DNA of 64,000 nt from Halobacillus shinanisalinarum (GCF_022919835.1 NZ_CP095074.1:3450001-3514000); one strand, 5' to 3'; shown: positions 53,137-62,666, counted from the stretch's first letter. Notes: a model not told the origin generated them from the sequence alone. Made by a program: numbers and translations.

Positions 53137-53236
53137 CAATAATCCCCTTTTAGGCTGGTATTGAAGCTTATTGTTCCCCAATTTTACCTTGTATATTAGA
53201 GACCACTGTTTAATTAGATGACCCTTAAATGCAAAA

Positions 53237-53271
53237 AGGACGCAGATCCTTATTCCGGAAATGCGCCCGTT
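53237..53271 (-). repeat. dispersed repeat at the left edge of IS110
   Basis: AGGACGCAGATCCTTATTCC then GGAAATGCGCCCG, the GGGCGC module of the composite repeat. The CTATTAGCTGG module follows only after the IS110 at 54881. Confidence 0.75.
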
Positions 53272-53282
53272 CGTAATATAAG

Positions 53283-53515
53283 GTTAGCCAGATTTTTTAC
53301 TGGTTGACCTTTTTTAATATGGTCTTATTATTAACGGTAGTCGGGGTAGAACGTAGCGCCCGTGGGGCTAAGATCCCGTCCGCAAAACTGTTCACCTCCT
53401 ACTTGTATAAACGTGTTTCAGGCTGGTTGAGACAATGATCCCGTTTAACAAGCGAACCTACGACGTTACAAGAAGCCTTAGGGGATACCGACATTACGTG
53501 CAATTAAAGGAGGAG
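53283..53515 (+). ncRNA. candidate IS110 bridge RNA region
   Basis: The non-coding region upstream of the transposase holds several potential hairpins (GTAGCGCCCGTGGGGCTA; CCTTAGGGGATACCGACA nearby). In IS110 elements such as IS621 this region encodes the bridge RNA that pairs with target and donor DNA. That this copy makes one is inference from position and element type. Confidence 0.5.
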
Positions 53516-53521
53516 AATCGT

Positions 53522-54757
53522 ATGAATCCAGTCATTGGTCTGGATGTTGCCAAAGGGGAAAGTCAGATTCAAGCGTTTTTAGATAAGGGAGAGCCTTATC
53601 GTAAAAGTTTTAGTATCTTGCATAATGTTAAAGGGCTTAATAAATTTCTTGACTTCTTAAAGGAGATTGAGTCTCTAGCTGGGGGGAAACCTTCGGTTAT
53701 TTTGGAATCGACTGGACACTACCATACTCCTATTATTCAATTTTTAGAGGAACAACAATATATGTATATTATTGTTAATCCATTGATTGCACATCGAGCG
53801 AAAAGTTCAAGTTTGCGAAAGGTGAAAACAGATGCCATAGATGCCTACAACCTGTGTGAGCTTTATTATAAAGAGGAACTGGAACCTAGTAAGAAAAGAG
53901 GGATCCGCCTCTTAAACCTTCGTAATCTAACAAGACAGCACGAAACTATTTCAAGTGTAGCAGCACAAACCAAACTACAACTTCAATCGATATTGGACCA
54001 AGTATTTCCTGAATATAGAGGAGTATTTGGAAACCTGTATTCAAAAGTTTCTTTACAGGTGCTTTTAATATTTCCAACATCGAAATCAGTTTTAAGTGTC
54101 ACTGGATCTGTCTTAGCAGATAAAATAGCTTCACTATGTAAGAGTCGTTCAGATAAATGGGCTAAGGAAAAGGCAAAAAAGCTACGAGATGCAGCAATTC
54201 GTAACCCATTTCAAAATAACTTGTATCAAAGTCATATTATTAACCTAGAAATAATGATAAATATTGTTCTTCAATACCAAGAGCATCTATCAAAGTTAGC
54301 TGCTGAAATAGATGCCCTTGCCAAAGAAGTTGAAGAATATGAATTAATCCAATCTATCCCAGGTATCGGAGAAAAAATTGCGGCAACGATAATTTCTGAA
54401 ATTGGTGAGATAGAAAGGTTTAATCATCCCAAAAAGCTCGTTGCATTCACTGGAGTCGATCCTAGTGTGTACTCCTCTGGTAAGTTTACAGCTTCCGTAA
54501 ACCGTATTACCAAAAGAGGATCTAGCAGATTAAGGCAAGCTCTATTTATGGCTGTTCAATGCGGAATACGAGACGCTCGTAAAAAGAAAACAAGCGTGGA
54601 AATCATTCCACGTAATAAAAGATTAAGAGAATTTTACGATAAGAAACGCGATGAAGGTAAACCTTTTAGAGTAGCGATCATCGCTTGTGTTAATAAGCTT
54701 TTACATTGGATTTTTGCAATGCTTAAAAGTAAGACAACTTTCCTAGATATAGCTTAA
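53522..54757 (+). CDS. IS110 family transposase
   Basis: A 411-residue recombinase. The N-terminal DEDD (RuvC-like) domain has Asp 8 in GLDVAKG, Glu 62 in ILESTGHYH, and Asp 104/107 in KTDAIDA. The C-terminal Tnp domain has the helix-hairpin-helix SIPGIGEKIAATIISEIGE and the catalytic Ser region around YSSGKF and KRGSSRLRQALF. It excises and inserts the element guided by RNA. ATG 53522 follows AAGGAGGAGAATCGT; the upstream 29 codons of the frame lie in the non-coding region. Confidence 0.93.
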   Translation: MNPVIGLDVAKGESQIQAFLDKGEPYRKSFSILHNVKGLNKFLDFLKEIESLAGGKPSVILESTGHYHTPIIQFLEEQQYMYIIVNPLIAHRAKSSSLRKVKTDAIDAYNLCELYYKEELEPSKKRGIRLLNLRNLTRQHETISSVAAQTKLQLQSILDQVFPEYRGVFGNLYSKVSLQVLLIFPTSKSVLSVTGSVLADKIASLCKSRSDKWAKEKAKKLRDAAIRNPFQNNLYQSHIINLEIMINIVLQYQEHLSKLAAEIDALAKEVEEYELIQSIPGIGEKIAATIISEIGEIERFNHPKKLVAFTGVDPSVYSSGKFTASVNRITKRGSSRLRQALFMAVQCGIRDARKKKTSVEIIPRNKRLREFYDKKRDEGKPFRVAIIACVNKLLHWIFAMLKSKTTFLDIA

Positions 54758-54899
54758 AAACTATATTAATCAATTTGAATACAAAATCTTCTAATCAGGG
54801 CATAACGGAAGGTTATTTGGCATGTTCATTTTTAGTATAGCATGGAAAACTTAAGATTTTTAATGAAAAATGTTGACAACTATTAGCTGGTTTTCCGGA

Positions 54900-55299
54900 A
54901 TAATAAAATAAAAACTCATAAGGGTCAACAGCCGTAACACACCATACAATAGGTTTCATCGGTCTAATATGTATATCTGTTATTGGACAGGTTACATATT
55001 AGTATTAATATCAATATTAATAAAAACAAACTTTTTTATAAAGTATGTAAAATTTTTATTGTATAATATTTATTCCATTTTATCTCAAAATCTCTAGAAA
55101 TTCATCAAAAATTCTTGAAAATGCTCGTTTATGGATTTTGTATCATGTATGTTACCTTAACATGTGGATGTTCAGCGTGTCGGAAGGAGTGTGTTTGAAA
55201 AAGGTATAAGAAGAGGTTTATATAACGTCAAATAAAGATGGACGCAAAACATACACGTTCTTTTAAAGTAACCTTAAAAACTAAATTAGGAGGAAAGTA
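54900..55299. other. intergenic region upstream of the SGNH-LysM gene
   Basis: About 400 bp, AT-rich, with no ORF. It contains ATTAGTATTAATATCAATAT, an AT-rich imperfect inverted repeat near 55000, and the ribosome site AGGAGG at 55288. It probably holds the promoter; no clear -35/-10 pair stands out. Confidence 0.5.
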
Positions 55300-56660
55300 A
55301 TGAAGAAAAAATCTTTATTAACTTTAATATTTGCACTTCTTTTCGTTATGGTCGTGCCCCCCAAGTAATGGCATCACAATCAGCACCAGGTTTCGATCCC
55401 GCTGACGGAATGTATATAAAAGCCGATACTGAGCACTACTGGAAAGGTCGCTATTCTAACGGCCGGGTCTTCTCTGAGTACATTGCGAATGAATTGGCTG
55501 GTGATTATGGTAATTTGACAAATTATGCTGTTGGCGGAGCTTTTACTGGTGTCATGACAGGTACTAAGGGCTCAGCGGATGAACGTTCCAACTGGTCCCC
55601 TTGGTTGAAAGGCTGGGGCGGCGTACAACAAACCGAAAGATTTCTCGCGGATATGAATGGGCAAGCAGATCCCAAAGCCCTCTATATTATCAGCGTCGGC
55701 GGAAATGATGCTTATGCCGTCGAAAATCTTGGGGCTGAACGTGCGGCAGAACTTTCTAGTGACTTTGCTCTTAAAATGGTCCAGAATCTTGTAGAAGGTG
55801 GCGCCAAATATATCTTGCTGCCGAACCGTTTTGTGGACCAGCGTACTGATTTAACAAGTTTTGATGACATGAGAAACCAACAGGTTGTCCAGAAGATTGA
55901 AGCTTATCTTGCTTTGGACACCACTCCTGATGATGTGGAGGTTATCTACGGGTACAATCAGCGATTGCGTGCCAATATAGAAGAACAGGGTTTTGAAAAA
56001 TTCGGATATAAAAGTATGGGCTTTTATATGATTTCCGACTGGGTTCCGGCCTATGGTTATGGCTTAGTCTCTGAAGACAATAGCGACATCTTCCCTACCA
56101 ACGATAAGGAAGACATCTATGGTGGTTATGACAATTACTCAACCGACAGCAAATATTATAAGCCTGAAGCCGCTGGTTGGGAACCTGATGATTTCTACAC
56201 TTATGACGAATACCATCTATCCAGCAGAAGCCAAAAACACATGGCTACGTACCTCTTAAATTCTGACATTACAACAGATGACGGTATCTTCAAAAAGGTC
56301 TATAACGGTAAAGTTAGTGATTTTGCTGAAGCTATTGCTGATGGTACCATTCCCTCAGAATATACTACGGTCTACACTTTTGGCGACAGCAGTATTGACA
56401 CTGGTCGAGGTTTAGAAGTTACTACTGAGCTAGTGGAAAACCGAGGTAAACCGAAAGAATCGTCATACACAGTGCAACCAGGTGACAACCTCTGGAATAT
56501 TTCAAAAGAGAATTACCACGGAGATCAAACCAATGCACAGAGTGTGCGAGAAGTCGAGGCAATATACCAAGCTAACCAGGATCAGATTCAGAATCCAAAC
56601 CTAATATATCCAAATCAAACTATTAAATTGCCAACGATGAGTGGTTCCATGAACAAATGA
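55300..56660 (+). CDS. secreted SGNH hydrolase, apparently circularly permuted, with C-terminal LysM; frameshift in signal peptide
   Basis: ATG 55300 after AGGAGG starts MKKKSLLTLIFALLFVMV, a signal peptide, but the frame ends at 55363. The next frame reads APQVMASQSAPGFD and runs to 56660. Adding one C to the C6 run near 55355 joins both into 453 residues. The enzyme part shows SGNH motifs in the order GRYSNG, AVGGAFTG, VGGNDAY (Asn 136), DEYH (Asp 303, His 306), and only then the GDSL block TFGDSSIDTGRG (Ser 364), which normally comes first. A LysM domain (YTVQPGDNLWNISKENY ... NQTIKLP) closes the protein and would bind peptidoglycan. Numbering assumes the joined frame. Confidence 0.8.
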
Positions 56661-56681
56661 ATTAAGCAAATACCTTAAGTA

Positions 56682-56714
56682 AAAAGGCCAATCCACCGGG
56701 TTGGCTTTTCTTTT
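56682..56714 (+). terminator. terminator of the SGNH-LysM gene
   Basis: AAAGGCCAA pairs with TTGGCTTTT around a CCACCGGG loop, followed by CTTTT. Confidence 0.75.
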
Positions 56715-56761
56715 GGTGTGCCAGGCATTCTATAGGATTCAAGTCCCGACCCATGAAGGCA

Positions 56762-56903
56762 GTAGTAATCGTTAGCCAAAGACAAGGGATCCGAGGAATA
56801 CCTGTTTCCCAGCCAAAAAGGAACGACACTGATCATCTATCGCCCGAGACAAGTGTTTTCGTTTGGCTACATCAACCCCTATAATTAAAGTCTGTTCATT
56901 GCT
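56762..56903 (-). pseudogene. N-terminal relic of a second IS110-type transposase
   Basis: The minus strand encodes LIIGVDVAKRKHLSRAIDDQ then CRSFLAGKQVFLG, the start of an IS110-type transposase with the first catalytic Asp. It differs from the element at 53522. The frame then ends and the rest is absent. Confidence 0.75.
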
Positions 56904-56948
56904 TTACTTGATGAAACGAACTTCGTCCATTAAAGATTTAGCCTGTAT

Positions 56949-56993
56949 AGCGACCTTTCTTTACGTAATATGGAAGGTCGCGATTTTTATTTT
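56949..56993. terminator. orphan hairpin with T-rich end
   Basis: GCGACCTT pairs with AAGGTCGC across 16 bases, followed by GATTTTTATTTTT. No gene ends next to it. The following 340 bp to 57340 hold only an imperfect direct repeat (ACTTTATTTTAAA at 57134 and 57174) and no gene. Confidence 0.55.
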
Positions 56994-57340
56994 TGCTTAG
57001 CTTTCGATTTTCGCGTTTTGCTAATACTCCCCCCTCCTATTCAATTATCTGGCCCGATGCGGAATATCATTATGTTATTCTTTCTATAATAATACCCTTT
57101 GGACAAATCATATCCAAAGGGGTAAAACGGTGCAACTTTATTTTAAACAGTTCATTTTTTTTACAAACGGTACGACTTTATTTTAAATCCACAAATTACG
57201 CATTTCTTCATTTTTACGGTCTTCCAGAAGGGGTGCTTTTCTATAATAAAGATTAGCGCTCATTTTTCATTTAAAATGGTGGGGATTTGAAATATTGTTC
57301 ATAGATTGAATTATAACAATGGGGTGGTTTAGTGGGTAAA

Positions 57341-57393
57341 GACGCCTGACCCCTGGTGCGTTAATGGTATTAATGCACCGGGGGTCAGGCGTC
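57341..57393. repeat. GCCTG palindrome family, complete copy
   Basis: GACGCCTGACCCCTGGTGCG and TGCACCGGGGGTCAGGCGTC form a near-perfect 25-bp stem with a TTAATGGTATTAA centre. It lies just downstream of the substrate-binding protein gene. Confidence 0.82.
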
Positions 57394-57427
57394 AATTTTA
57401 AGATTCTTTATTTCTTACGTCTATGTC

Positions 57428-58312
57428 TTATTTTACCCATTCATCAATCAATTCCTGATTCTCTTCTACCCATTTCTCAGCACCAGCAAGAGGCTTCTCG
57501 CTATTTTCTACATACTCAATAAGCTTGCCGATTTGTTGATCATTCATTTTCCAATTTTTCAGCCATTCGCTCACTTTTGGATGATCTTCTTCAAATCCTT
57601 GTCTTGTCGCATGGTGAATTTTTTCTACACCACCATATGTTTTCTTCGGATCTTCCAAGAATTTTAAGTCATATTTGGAGAAGACCCAATGCGGACTCCA
57701 AAGAGGGGCTACGATAGGTTCTTTGTTTTCTATTGCCTTCCCAATTTCAGCTAACATCGCAGGTTCAGAGCTTGATAAGAGTTCAAATTCAAGATCATAG
57801 TCTTTAATTAATTGCTGCGTCACCTCCATCGTACCCGCGCCAGGATCAAATCCAACGATTTCGCTATCGAACAGTTCTTTATGTTCATTCAAGTCTTCAA
57901 CACTATCCACTTCTTCTACATAGGATGGAACAACGAGTCCTACTTTTGCATTGTCATACCAAGTAGCCTCTGAGAAATTAACGGTATCTTGATATTCCTT
58001 CAAATAGTTAGCATCTTGAACGGGTAACCATATTTCTAAACTAACGTCCAGATCGCCGCTTTCTAGCGCCTGCATCGTACTGCCCATGTTCAAATTGTTT
58101 AATTTGACGTCATATCCTTTATTTTCCAAAATAACTTTCCACATATTTGTTACCGCAATGTTTTCAGCCCAGTTGACCTGACCAATGCTTATTTCTTTAT
58201 CGCTTTCTTCTGATCCTGCAGCTGCTTCCTCATTAGTGCTTCCGCAGGCTGCCAGGACAGCAATCATTAGGATCGCTAAAATTAGACTAAATTTTTCTTT
58301 CCACTTGTTCAT
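57428..58312 (-). CDS. glycine betaine/choline-type ABC transporter substrate-binding lipoprotein
   Basis: A 294-residue OpuAC-like protein. The lipobox VLAACG gives Cys 23. The ligand-binding domain shows ISIGQVNWAENIAVTNMWK, GDLDVSLEIWLP and VAPLWSPHWVFSKYDL with the aromatic Trp residues that cage quaternary ammonium groups. No permease or ATPase gene lies next to it, so it either works with a transporter elsewhere or is an orphan binding protein. It is downstream of gbsR in the same direction; a common transcript is possible across 190 bp. ATG after AGGGAG. Confidence 0.88.
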   Translation of the reverse strand: MNKWKEKFSLILAILMIAVLAACGSTNEEAAAGSEESDKEISIGQVNWAENIAVTNMWKVILENKGYDVKLNNLNMGSTMQALESGDLDVSLEIWLPVQDANYLKEYQDTVNFSEATWYDNAKVGLVVPSYVEEVDSVEDLNEHKELFDSEIVGFDPGAGTMEVTQQLIKDYDLEFELLSSSEPAMLAEIGKAIENKEPIVAPLWSPHWVFSKYDLKFLEDPKKTYGGVEKIHHATRQGFEEDHPKVSEWLKNWKMNDQQIGKLIEYVENSEKPLAGAEKWVEENQELIDEWVK

Positions 58313-58499
58313 GTTAATTAACTCCCTTTTTTTATTTGATATATTTATTCCAATACATCTTAAATTAAATGTATTTAGAATTTATTTAACAAAAATGCAA
58401 AATAAAGCCCGCTCTTTTATATGTAAGAGTGGGACAGAGATGAAATCAGGTAGGCATTAGATACTTTTCGATAAACTACCTGACCACTTCTTATCAAGC

Positions 58500-59051
58500 T
58501 TACTCTTTTTGATCTTTCGGTAAGAATTCGAAGATCTCACCGCTTCTTATACTCGCAACCAGGTCTTCTAACCAGTGATAGTATGTTTTAGACTCTTCTA
58601 ATTGGTCGTAGTATTCTTTTGCCTTTGCAACAATTTCTGGAGTACTGTTGGAATCTTTTATAACCTCTATGAAATCTTCTTGTGCTTCTTTAATGGCTTC
58701 CAAATTCTTTTTCGCTTCGCGTTCCCACATCTGACAGTAAAACGTCATAAAGGAACGGAAGAAATTTTTCTCCGCTGCATACGTATGTTTTCTGGAACCG
58801 CGTGTAAATGTTTTTTTTACCATTTCTGTTTCTTGGAGCCTGCGGACGCTAGTACTCATACTCGGTTTGCTCATTCCAAGTTCTATACGCATTTCATCAA
58901 GCGTCATCTGATCTTCAAAGTACATGGTTGCATATAAGTTTGCAGCAGCTGGTGTTACCCCATATAAATCCATTGTATCTGCAATGGCGGCTATGACTTT
59001 ATTTTTGGCTTCTTCTATTTTGAGGCTCGGTCTTTCGGTAGATTCACTCAT
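58500..59051 (-). CDS. gbsR: choline-responsive repressor GbsR
   Basis: A 183-residue MarR-like regulator of the GbsR family: AIADTMDLYGVTPAAANLYA, the winged helix with GMSKPSMSTSVRRLQETEMV and KTFTRGSRKHTYAAEKNFF, and a helical C-terminus. In B. subtilis GbsR represses glycine betaine synthesis genes and senses choline; the divergent gbsA here fits that role. The ATG follows AAAGGAGC. Confidence 0.92.
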   Translation of the reverse strand: MSESTERPSLKIEEAKNKVIAAIADTMDLYGVTPAAANLYATMYFEDQMTLDEMRIELGMSKPSMSTSVRRLQETEMVKKTFTRGSRKHTYAAEKNFFRSFMTFYCQMWEREAKKNLEAIKEAQEDFIEVIKDSNSTPEIVAKAKEYYDQLEESKTYYHWLEDLVASIRSGEIFEFLPKDQKE

Positions 59052-59232
59052 AGAGTCGCTCCTTTAATAAAAAGTGAACAGCGTTAAATTTTTATAAAAT
59101 GTTCTTTATGAACTTAATGATAACGCGTTCAGATTTAATGTCAAATGTAAATCCTAAAGGGGTAGCATCTGTCTACTATTCTACCCTCTTAGTTACTTTT
59201 CAATATTTCTAAACTTAATCCTTTAAATGACT

Positions 59233-59261
59233 TTGACATCCATAAAAAGGCGTGCTAGTGT
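59233..59261 (+). promoter_or_regulatory. candidate sigma-A promoter of gbsA
   Basis: TTGACA, a 17-base spacer and TAGTGT preceded by TG (extended -10). It lies about 60 bases before the gbsA start. The AT-rich stretch downstream (GTTAAAAACGTTAA) is a candidate GbsR site. Confidence 0.6.
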
Positions 59262-59321
59262 TAAAAACGTTAAATAAATTCTTAATAAAGTTAATATACT
59301 TCGAAAATGGAGTTGATAATA

Positions 59322-60800
59322 ATGGATTTGAAACTGCAGCTGCAACATTATATTAATGGTAAATGGGTTGGCATGGACTCTGAGAATACGCGTGCGATTA
59401 TTAATCCTTATAATCAGGAAGTTATTGCTGTTGTTCCCGAAGGTGATGAATCGAATGCAAAAGCAGCCATCGCTGCGGCAAGAGAAGCATTTGATAACGG
59501 GGAATGGGCTTCGACTCCAGCAACGGAGCGAGGGGTTGTCGTAAGGAAGATTGCTGAATTGATTGAGAGAGACAAAGAAGAACTTGCCTATTTAGAATCA
59601 TTGGATACCGGCAAGACAGTAGAAGAAAGCCGCGGAGACATGGAAGATATCGCTGGAGTATTTCGTTATTATGCAGAAGTTGCGGATAAAGACGGCGGGG
59701 AGCTGATTGACTCTCCGATATCAAACTCTATTAGTAAAGTGGTGCACGAACCAGTAGGTGTCTGCGGGCAAATTACGCCATGGAATTATCCTTTACTGCA
59801 AGCATCCTGGAAATTGGCTCCAGCACTTGCAGCCGGAAATACTTTAATCATGAAGCCAAGTGAAATTACACCACTTACTACTATAAAAGTATTTGAACTG
59901 ATAGAAGAAGCGGGTGTACCTGCCGGTGTTGCCAACTTAGTTCTTGGTTCAGGCGATACAGTAGGCGCAGAGCTTTCCAGTAACGAAGACGTAGACCTGC
60001 TTTCTTTCACGGGCGGCATTGCGACTGGGAAAAAAATTATGCAAGCGGCAAGTGCCAATGTGAAGAAGCTCGCCCTTGAGCTGGGCGGGAAAAACCCGAA
60101 TGTCATCTTTGCTGATGCTGACTTTGAAATAGCTGTCGACCAAGCGTTAAACGGAGTTTTCTTTCACGCAGGGCAAATCTGTTCCGCTGGCACAAGACTG
60201 ATTGTAGAAGAAAGCATTCACGATGAGTTTGTTCGTGCGCTTGTAGAACGCGTGAAAGAATTTAAGCTGGGAAGCGGATTTGACGAAGATACCCAAATGG
60301 GTCCACTGATTTCAGCTGAACACCTTGCAAAAGTAGAAAAATATGTAGAAACAGGGATTAATGAAGGGGCTACCTTAGCCGTTGGCGGCGGACGCCCAGA
60401 AAATCCTGAGTTACAAAAAGGATTTTTCTACCTGCCTACGATCTTCACAGACTGCACAACAGACATGAGCATCGTTCAAGAAGAAGCTTTTGGTCCGATT
60501 ATTACGGTTGAGAAATTCCGTGCCGAAGAAGAGGCCGTAAAGCTTACGAATGACTCGATCTACGGACTTGCTGGCGGGGTTTGGACAAACGATATTGCAA
60601 AAGCTGAACGCTGTGCAGCGAAAATGCGCATGGGGACGGTTTGGATTAATGAATTCAACCTTTACTTCCCACACGCCCCTTGGGGTGGGTTTAAGCAGTC
60701 TGGTATTGGCCGCGAGCTAGGCAGACTAGGTATGGAAGAATATACAGAAACAAAGCATATATTCCAAAACCTTAAACCAGAGCCTATACACTGGTTCTAA
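59322..60800 (+). CDS. gbsA: betaine aldehyde dehydrogenase
   Basis: A 492-residue NAD(P)-dependent aldehyde dehydrogenase. It shows the nucleotide-binding SFTGGIATG, the general base Glu 253 in LELGGKNPN, and the nucleophile Cys 287 in GQICSAGTRL. It oxidises betaine aldehyde to glycine betaine in the cytosol. Followed after 170 bp by betA in the same direction. ATG 59322 is 9 bases after GGAG; the ATG at 59307 precedes that site. Confidence 0.93.
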   Translation: MDLKLQLQHYINGKWVGMDSENTRAIINPYNQEVIAVVPEGDESNAKAAIAAAREAFDNGEWASTPATERGVVVRKIAELIERDKEELAYLESLDTGKTVEESRGDMEDIAGVFRYYAEVADKDGGELIDSPISNSISKVVHEPVGVCGQITPWNYPLLQASWKLAPALAAGNTLIMKPSEITPLTTIKVFELIEEAGVPAGVANLVLGSGDTVGAELSSNEDVDLLSFTGGIATGKKIMQAASANVKKLALELGGKNPNVIFADADFEIAVDQALNGVFFHAGQICSAGTRLIVEESIHDEFVRALVERVKEFKLGSGFDEDTQMGPLISAEHLAKVEKYVETGINEGATLAVGGGRPENPELQKGFFYLPTIFTDCTTDMSIVQEEAFGPIITVEKFRAEEEAVKLTNDSIYGLAGGVWTNDIAKAERCAAKMRMGTVWINEFNLYFPHAPWGGFKQSGIGRELGRLGMEEYTETKHIFQNLKPEPIHWF

Positions 60801-60969
60801 TATTATTCATTCGAATCAAGATTTAGCATGAGCTGCTGAATTGGTTTAAGGAATCGTTTTTATAAATACACTGACTCGAATCAATAAATGAAAGAAGGGG
60901 TTTAGAGCAATGCTTCTCCTATTGTCTGGATCCCTTCTTTCCATTTTCAACATCAAGGAGGAACAATAG

Positions 60970-62652
60970 ATGACTGAAACCTATGACATTGTAATCGTTG
61001 GCGGCGGGAGTGCGGGTTCCGTACTCGGCGATCGTCTAAGTGAAGATGGAAAAAAAAGTGTCCTTGTTTTGGAGGCCGGACGGAGTGATTATTCATGGGA
61101 CTTACTGATCCAAATGCCGGCAGCTTTGCCGTTTCCAGCAGGCAAAAGCCTTTACGACTGGAAATACGAATCTGACCCTGAGCCATATATGAATGGCCGA
61201 CGGGTCAAGCATGCCCGAGGAAAGGTGCTCGGAGGTTCTAGTTCCATCAACGGTATGATTTATCAACGTGGAAATCCGAAAGACTATGAACGCTGGGGAG
61301 CCGATCCAGGTATGGAAACGTGGGATTTTGCCCACTGCCTTCCGTATTTCAAACGCTTGGAAAATGCATTAGGATCAAGAGATGATGAGCTTCGTGGTCA
61401 CGACGGGCCGATCAAATTGGAACGCGGTCCAGCTAAAAATCCTTTATTCCAAGCCTTCTTTGATTCAGGTGTAGAGGCTGGTTACTCAAGAACCCCTGAT
61501 GTGAACGGTTTTCGCCAGGAGGGATTCGGACCGTTTGATAAGCATGTGTACAAAGGCCAGCGATTATCTGCTTCACGTGCCTATCTGCATCCGGCAATGA
61601 AGCGTGAGAACCTAACGGTGAAGACTCGTGCTTTCGTTGCGAGTATCGATTTCGATGGTACTCGAGCCAAAGGATTGACATATCAACGAAACGGGAAGAC
61701 TCATCAAGTTCAAGCAGGTGAAGTGATACTCTCAGGCGGTGCGATCAACACGCCGCAGCTCCTTCAACTTTCAGGTGTGGGAGATGCCGAACACCTTCGC
61801 TCCCTTGGCATTAAACCGGTCGTTAATCTTCCAGGTGTAGGAGAAAACCTCCAGGATCACCTCGAAGTCTATGTCCAACACGCTTGTCCGGTTCCTGTTT
61901 CCGAACAGCCGAACTTAAATAAAGCGCGCATGCCTTGGATTGGTTTGCAGTGGATGCTCGGACGTACGGGACCGGCCGCAACGAACCATTTCGAAGGCGG
62001 AGGTTTCGTGCGTTCAAACGAGGAAATCGATTACCCGAACTTGATGTTCCACTTCCTTCCGGTAGCAGTACGGTACGATGGACAAAAAGCGCCAACGGAT
62101 CACGGGTTCCAAGTACACATCGGACCTATGTACTCTGATGCCCGCGGTTCATTAAAGATTCGTTCAAAAGATCCGAAAGAACATCCGAGCATGGTCTATA
62201 ACTATCTTTCTACTGAACAAGACAAACGCGAGTGGGTGGAGGCAATCAGAATTACTCGTGAAATTATGTCTCAACCAGCTATGAAAAAGTACAATGCTGG
62301 GGAACTTTCACCTGGCCCTACCGTTCAATCAGACGAGGAGATTTTGGAATGGGTGAAAGAAGATGCTGAGACTGCCCTTCACCCGTCTTGTACGGCCAAA
62401 ATGGGACCAGATTCAGACCCTATGGCTGTCGTAGATCCGCAAACCATGAAGGTTCACGGACTCGAAAATGTACGAGTAGTCGATGCTTCTGCCATGCCTT
62501 ATGTTACGAACGGCAATATTCATGCACCTGTATTGATGTTAGCAGAAAAGGCAGCGGACCTTATCCTTGGACGTAAACCGCTGGATCCTGATCATGCCGA
62601 TTACTATCGTCATGGAGTACATCCTGAGGATGCAGGCACAGTATCTAAATAA
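60970..62652 (+). CDS. betA: choline dehydrogenase (GMC flavoenzyme)
   Basis: A 560-residue GMC oxidoreductase. The FAD-binding motif is [16 protein letters not shown] (residues 10-25), GMC signature 1 is [19 protein letters not shown] and signature 2 is [17 protein letters not shown]. The active-site HPSCTAKMG is near residue 477. It oxidises choline to betaine aldehyde, the substrate of GbsA. B. subtilis uses an unrelated alcohol dehydrogenase (GbsB) here, so the locus mixes gbs and bet types. ATG after AAGGAGG. A terminator follows. Confidence 0.93.
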   Translation: MTETYDIVIVGGGSAGSVLGDRLSEDGKKSVLVLEAGRSDYSWDLLIQMPAALPFPAGKSLYDWKYESDPEPYMNGRRVKHARGKVLGGSSSINGMIYQRGNPKDYERWGADPGMETWDFAHCLPYFKRLENALGSRDDELRGHDGPIKLERGPAKNPLFQAFFDSGVEAGYSRTPDVNGFRQEGFGPFDKHVYKGQRLSASRAYLHPAMKRENLTVKTRAFVASIDFDGTRAKGLTYQRNGKTHQVQAGEVILSGGAINTPQLLQLSGVGDAEHLRSLGIKPVVNLPGVGENLQDHLEVYVQHACPVPVSEQPNLNKARMPWIGLQWMLGRTGPAATNHFEGGGFVRSNEEIDYPNLMFHFLPVAVRYDGQKAPTDHGFQVHIGPMYSDARGSLKIRSKDPKEHPSMVYNYLSTEQDKREWVEAIRITREIMSQPAMKKYNAGELSPGPTVQSDEEILEWVKEDAETALHPSCTAKMGPDSDPMAVVDPQTMKVHGLENVRVVDASAMPYVTNGNIHAPVLMLAEKAADLILGRKPLDPDHADYYRHGVHPEDAGTVSK

Positions 62653-62666
62653 CGCTTTCCGTAATA

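Larger units (their letters stand above)
53283..54880 (+). mobile_element. IS110 family insertion sequence
   Basis: An element of about 1.6 kb with one intact transposase gene, a 5' non-coding region of about 240 bp and a 3' one of about 125 bp, the layout of the IS110 subgroup. Exact ends cannot be fixed because IS110 elements lack clear inverted repeats; the right end is placed before CTATTAGCTGG, which the relic copy at 43866 shares. Confidence 0.75.

Noticed and set aside
61433..62095. Long frames antisense to betA and gbsA
   Set aside because: GC-richer genes with strong codon bias create open antisense frames; none has a ribosome site or domain.
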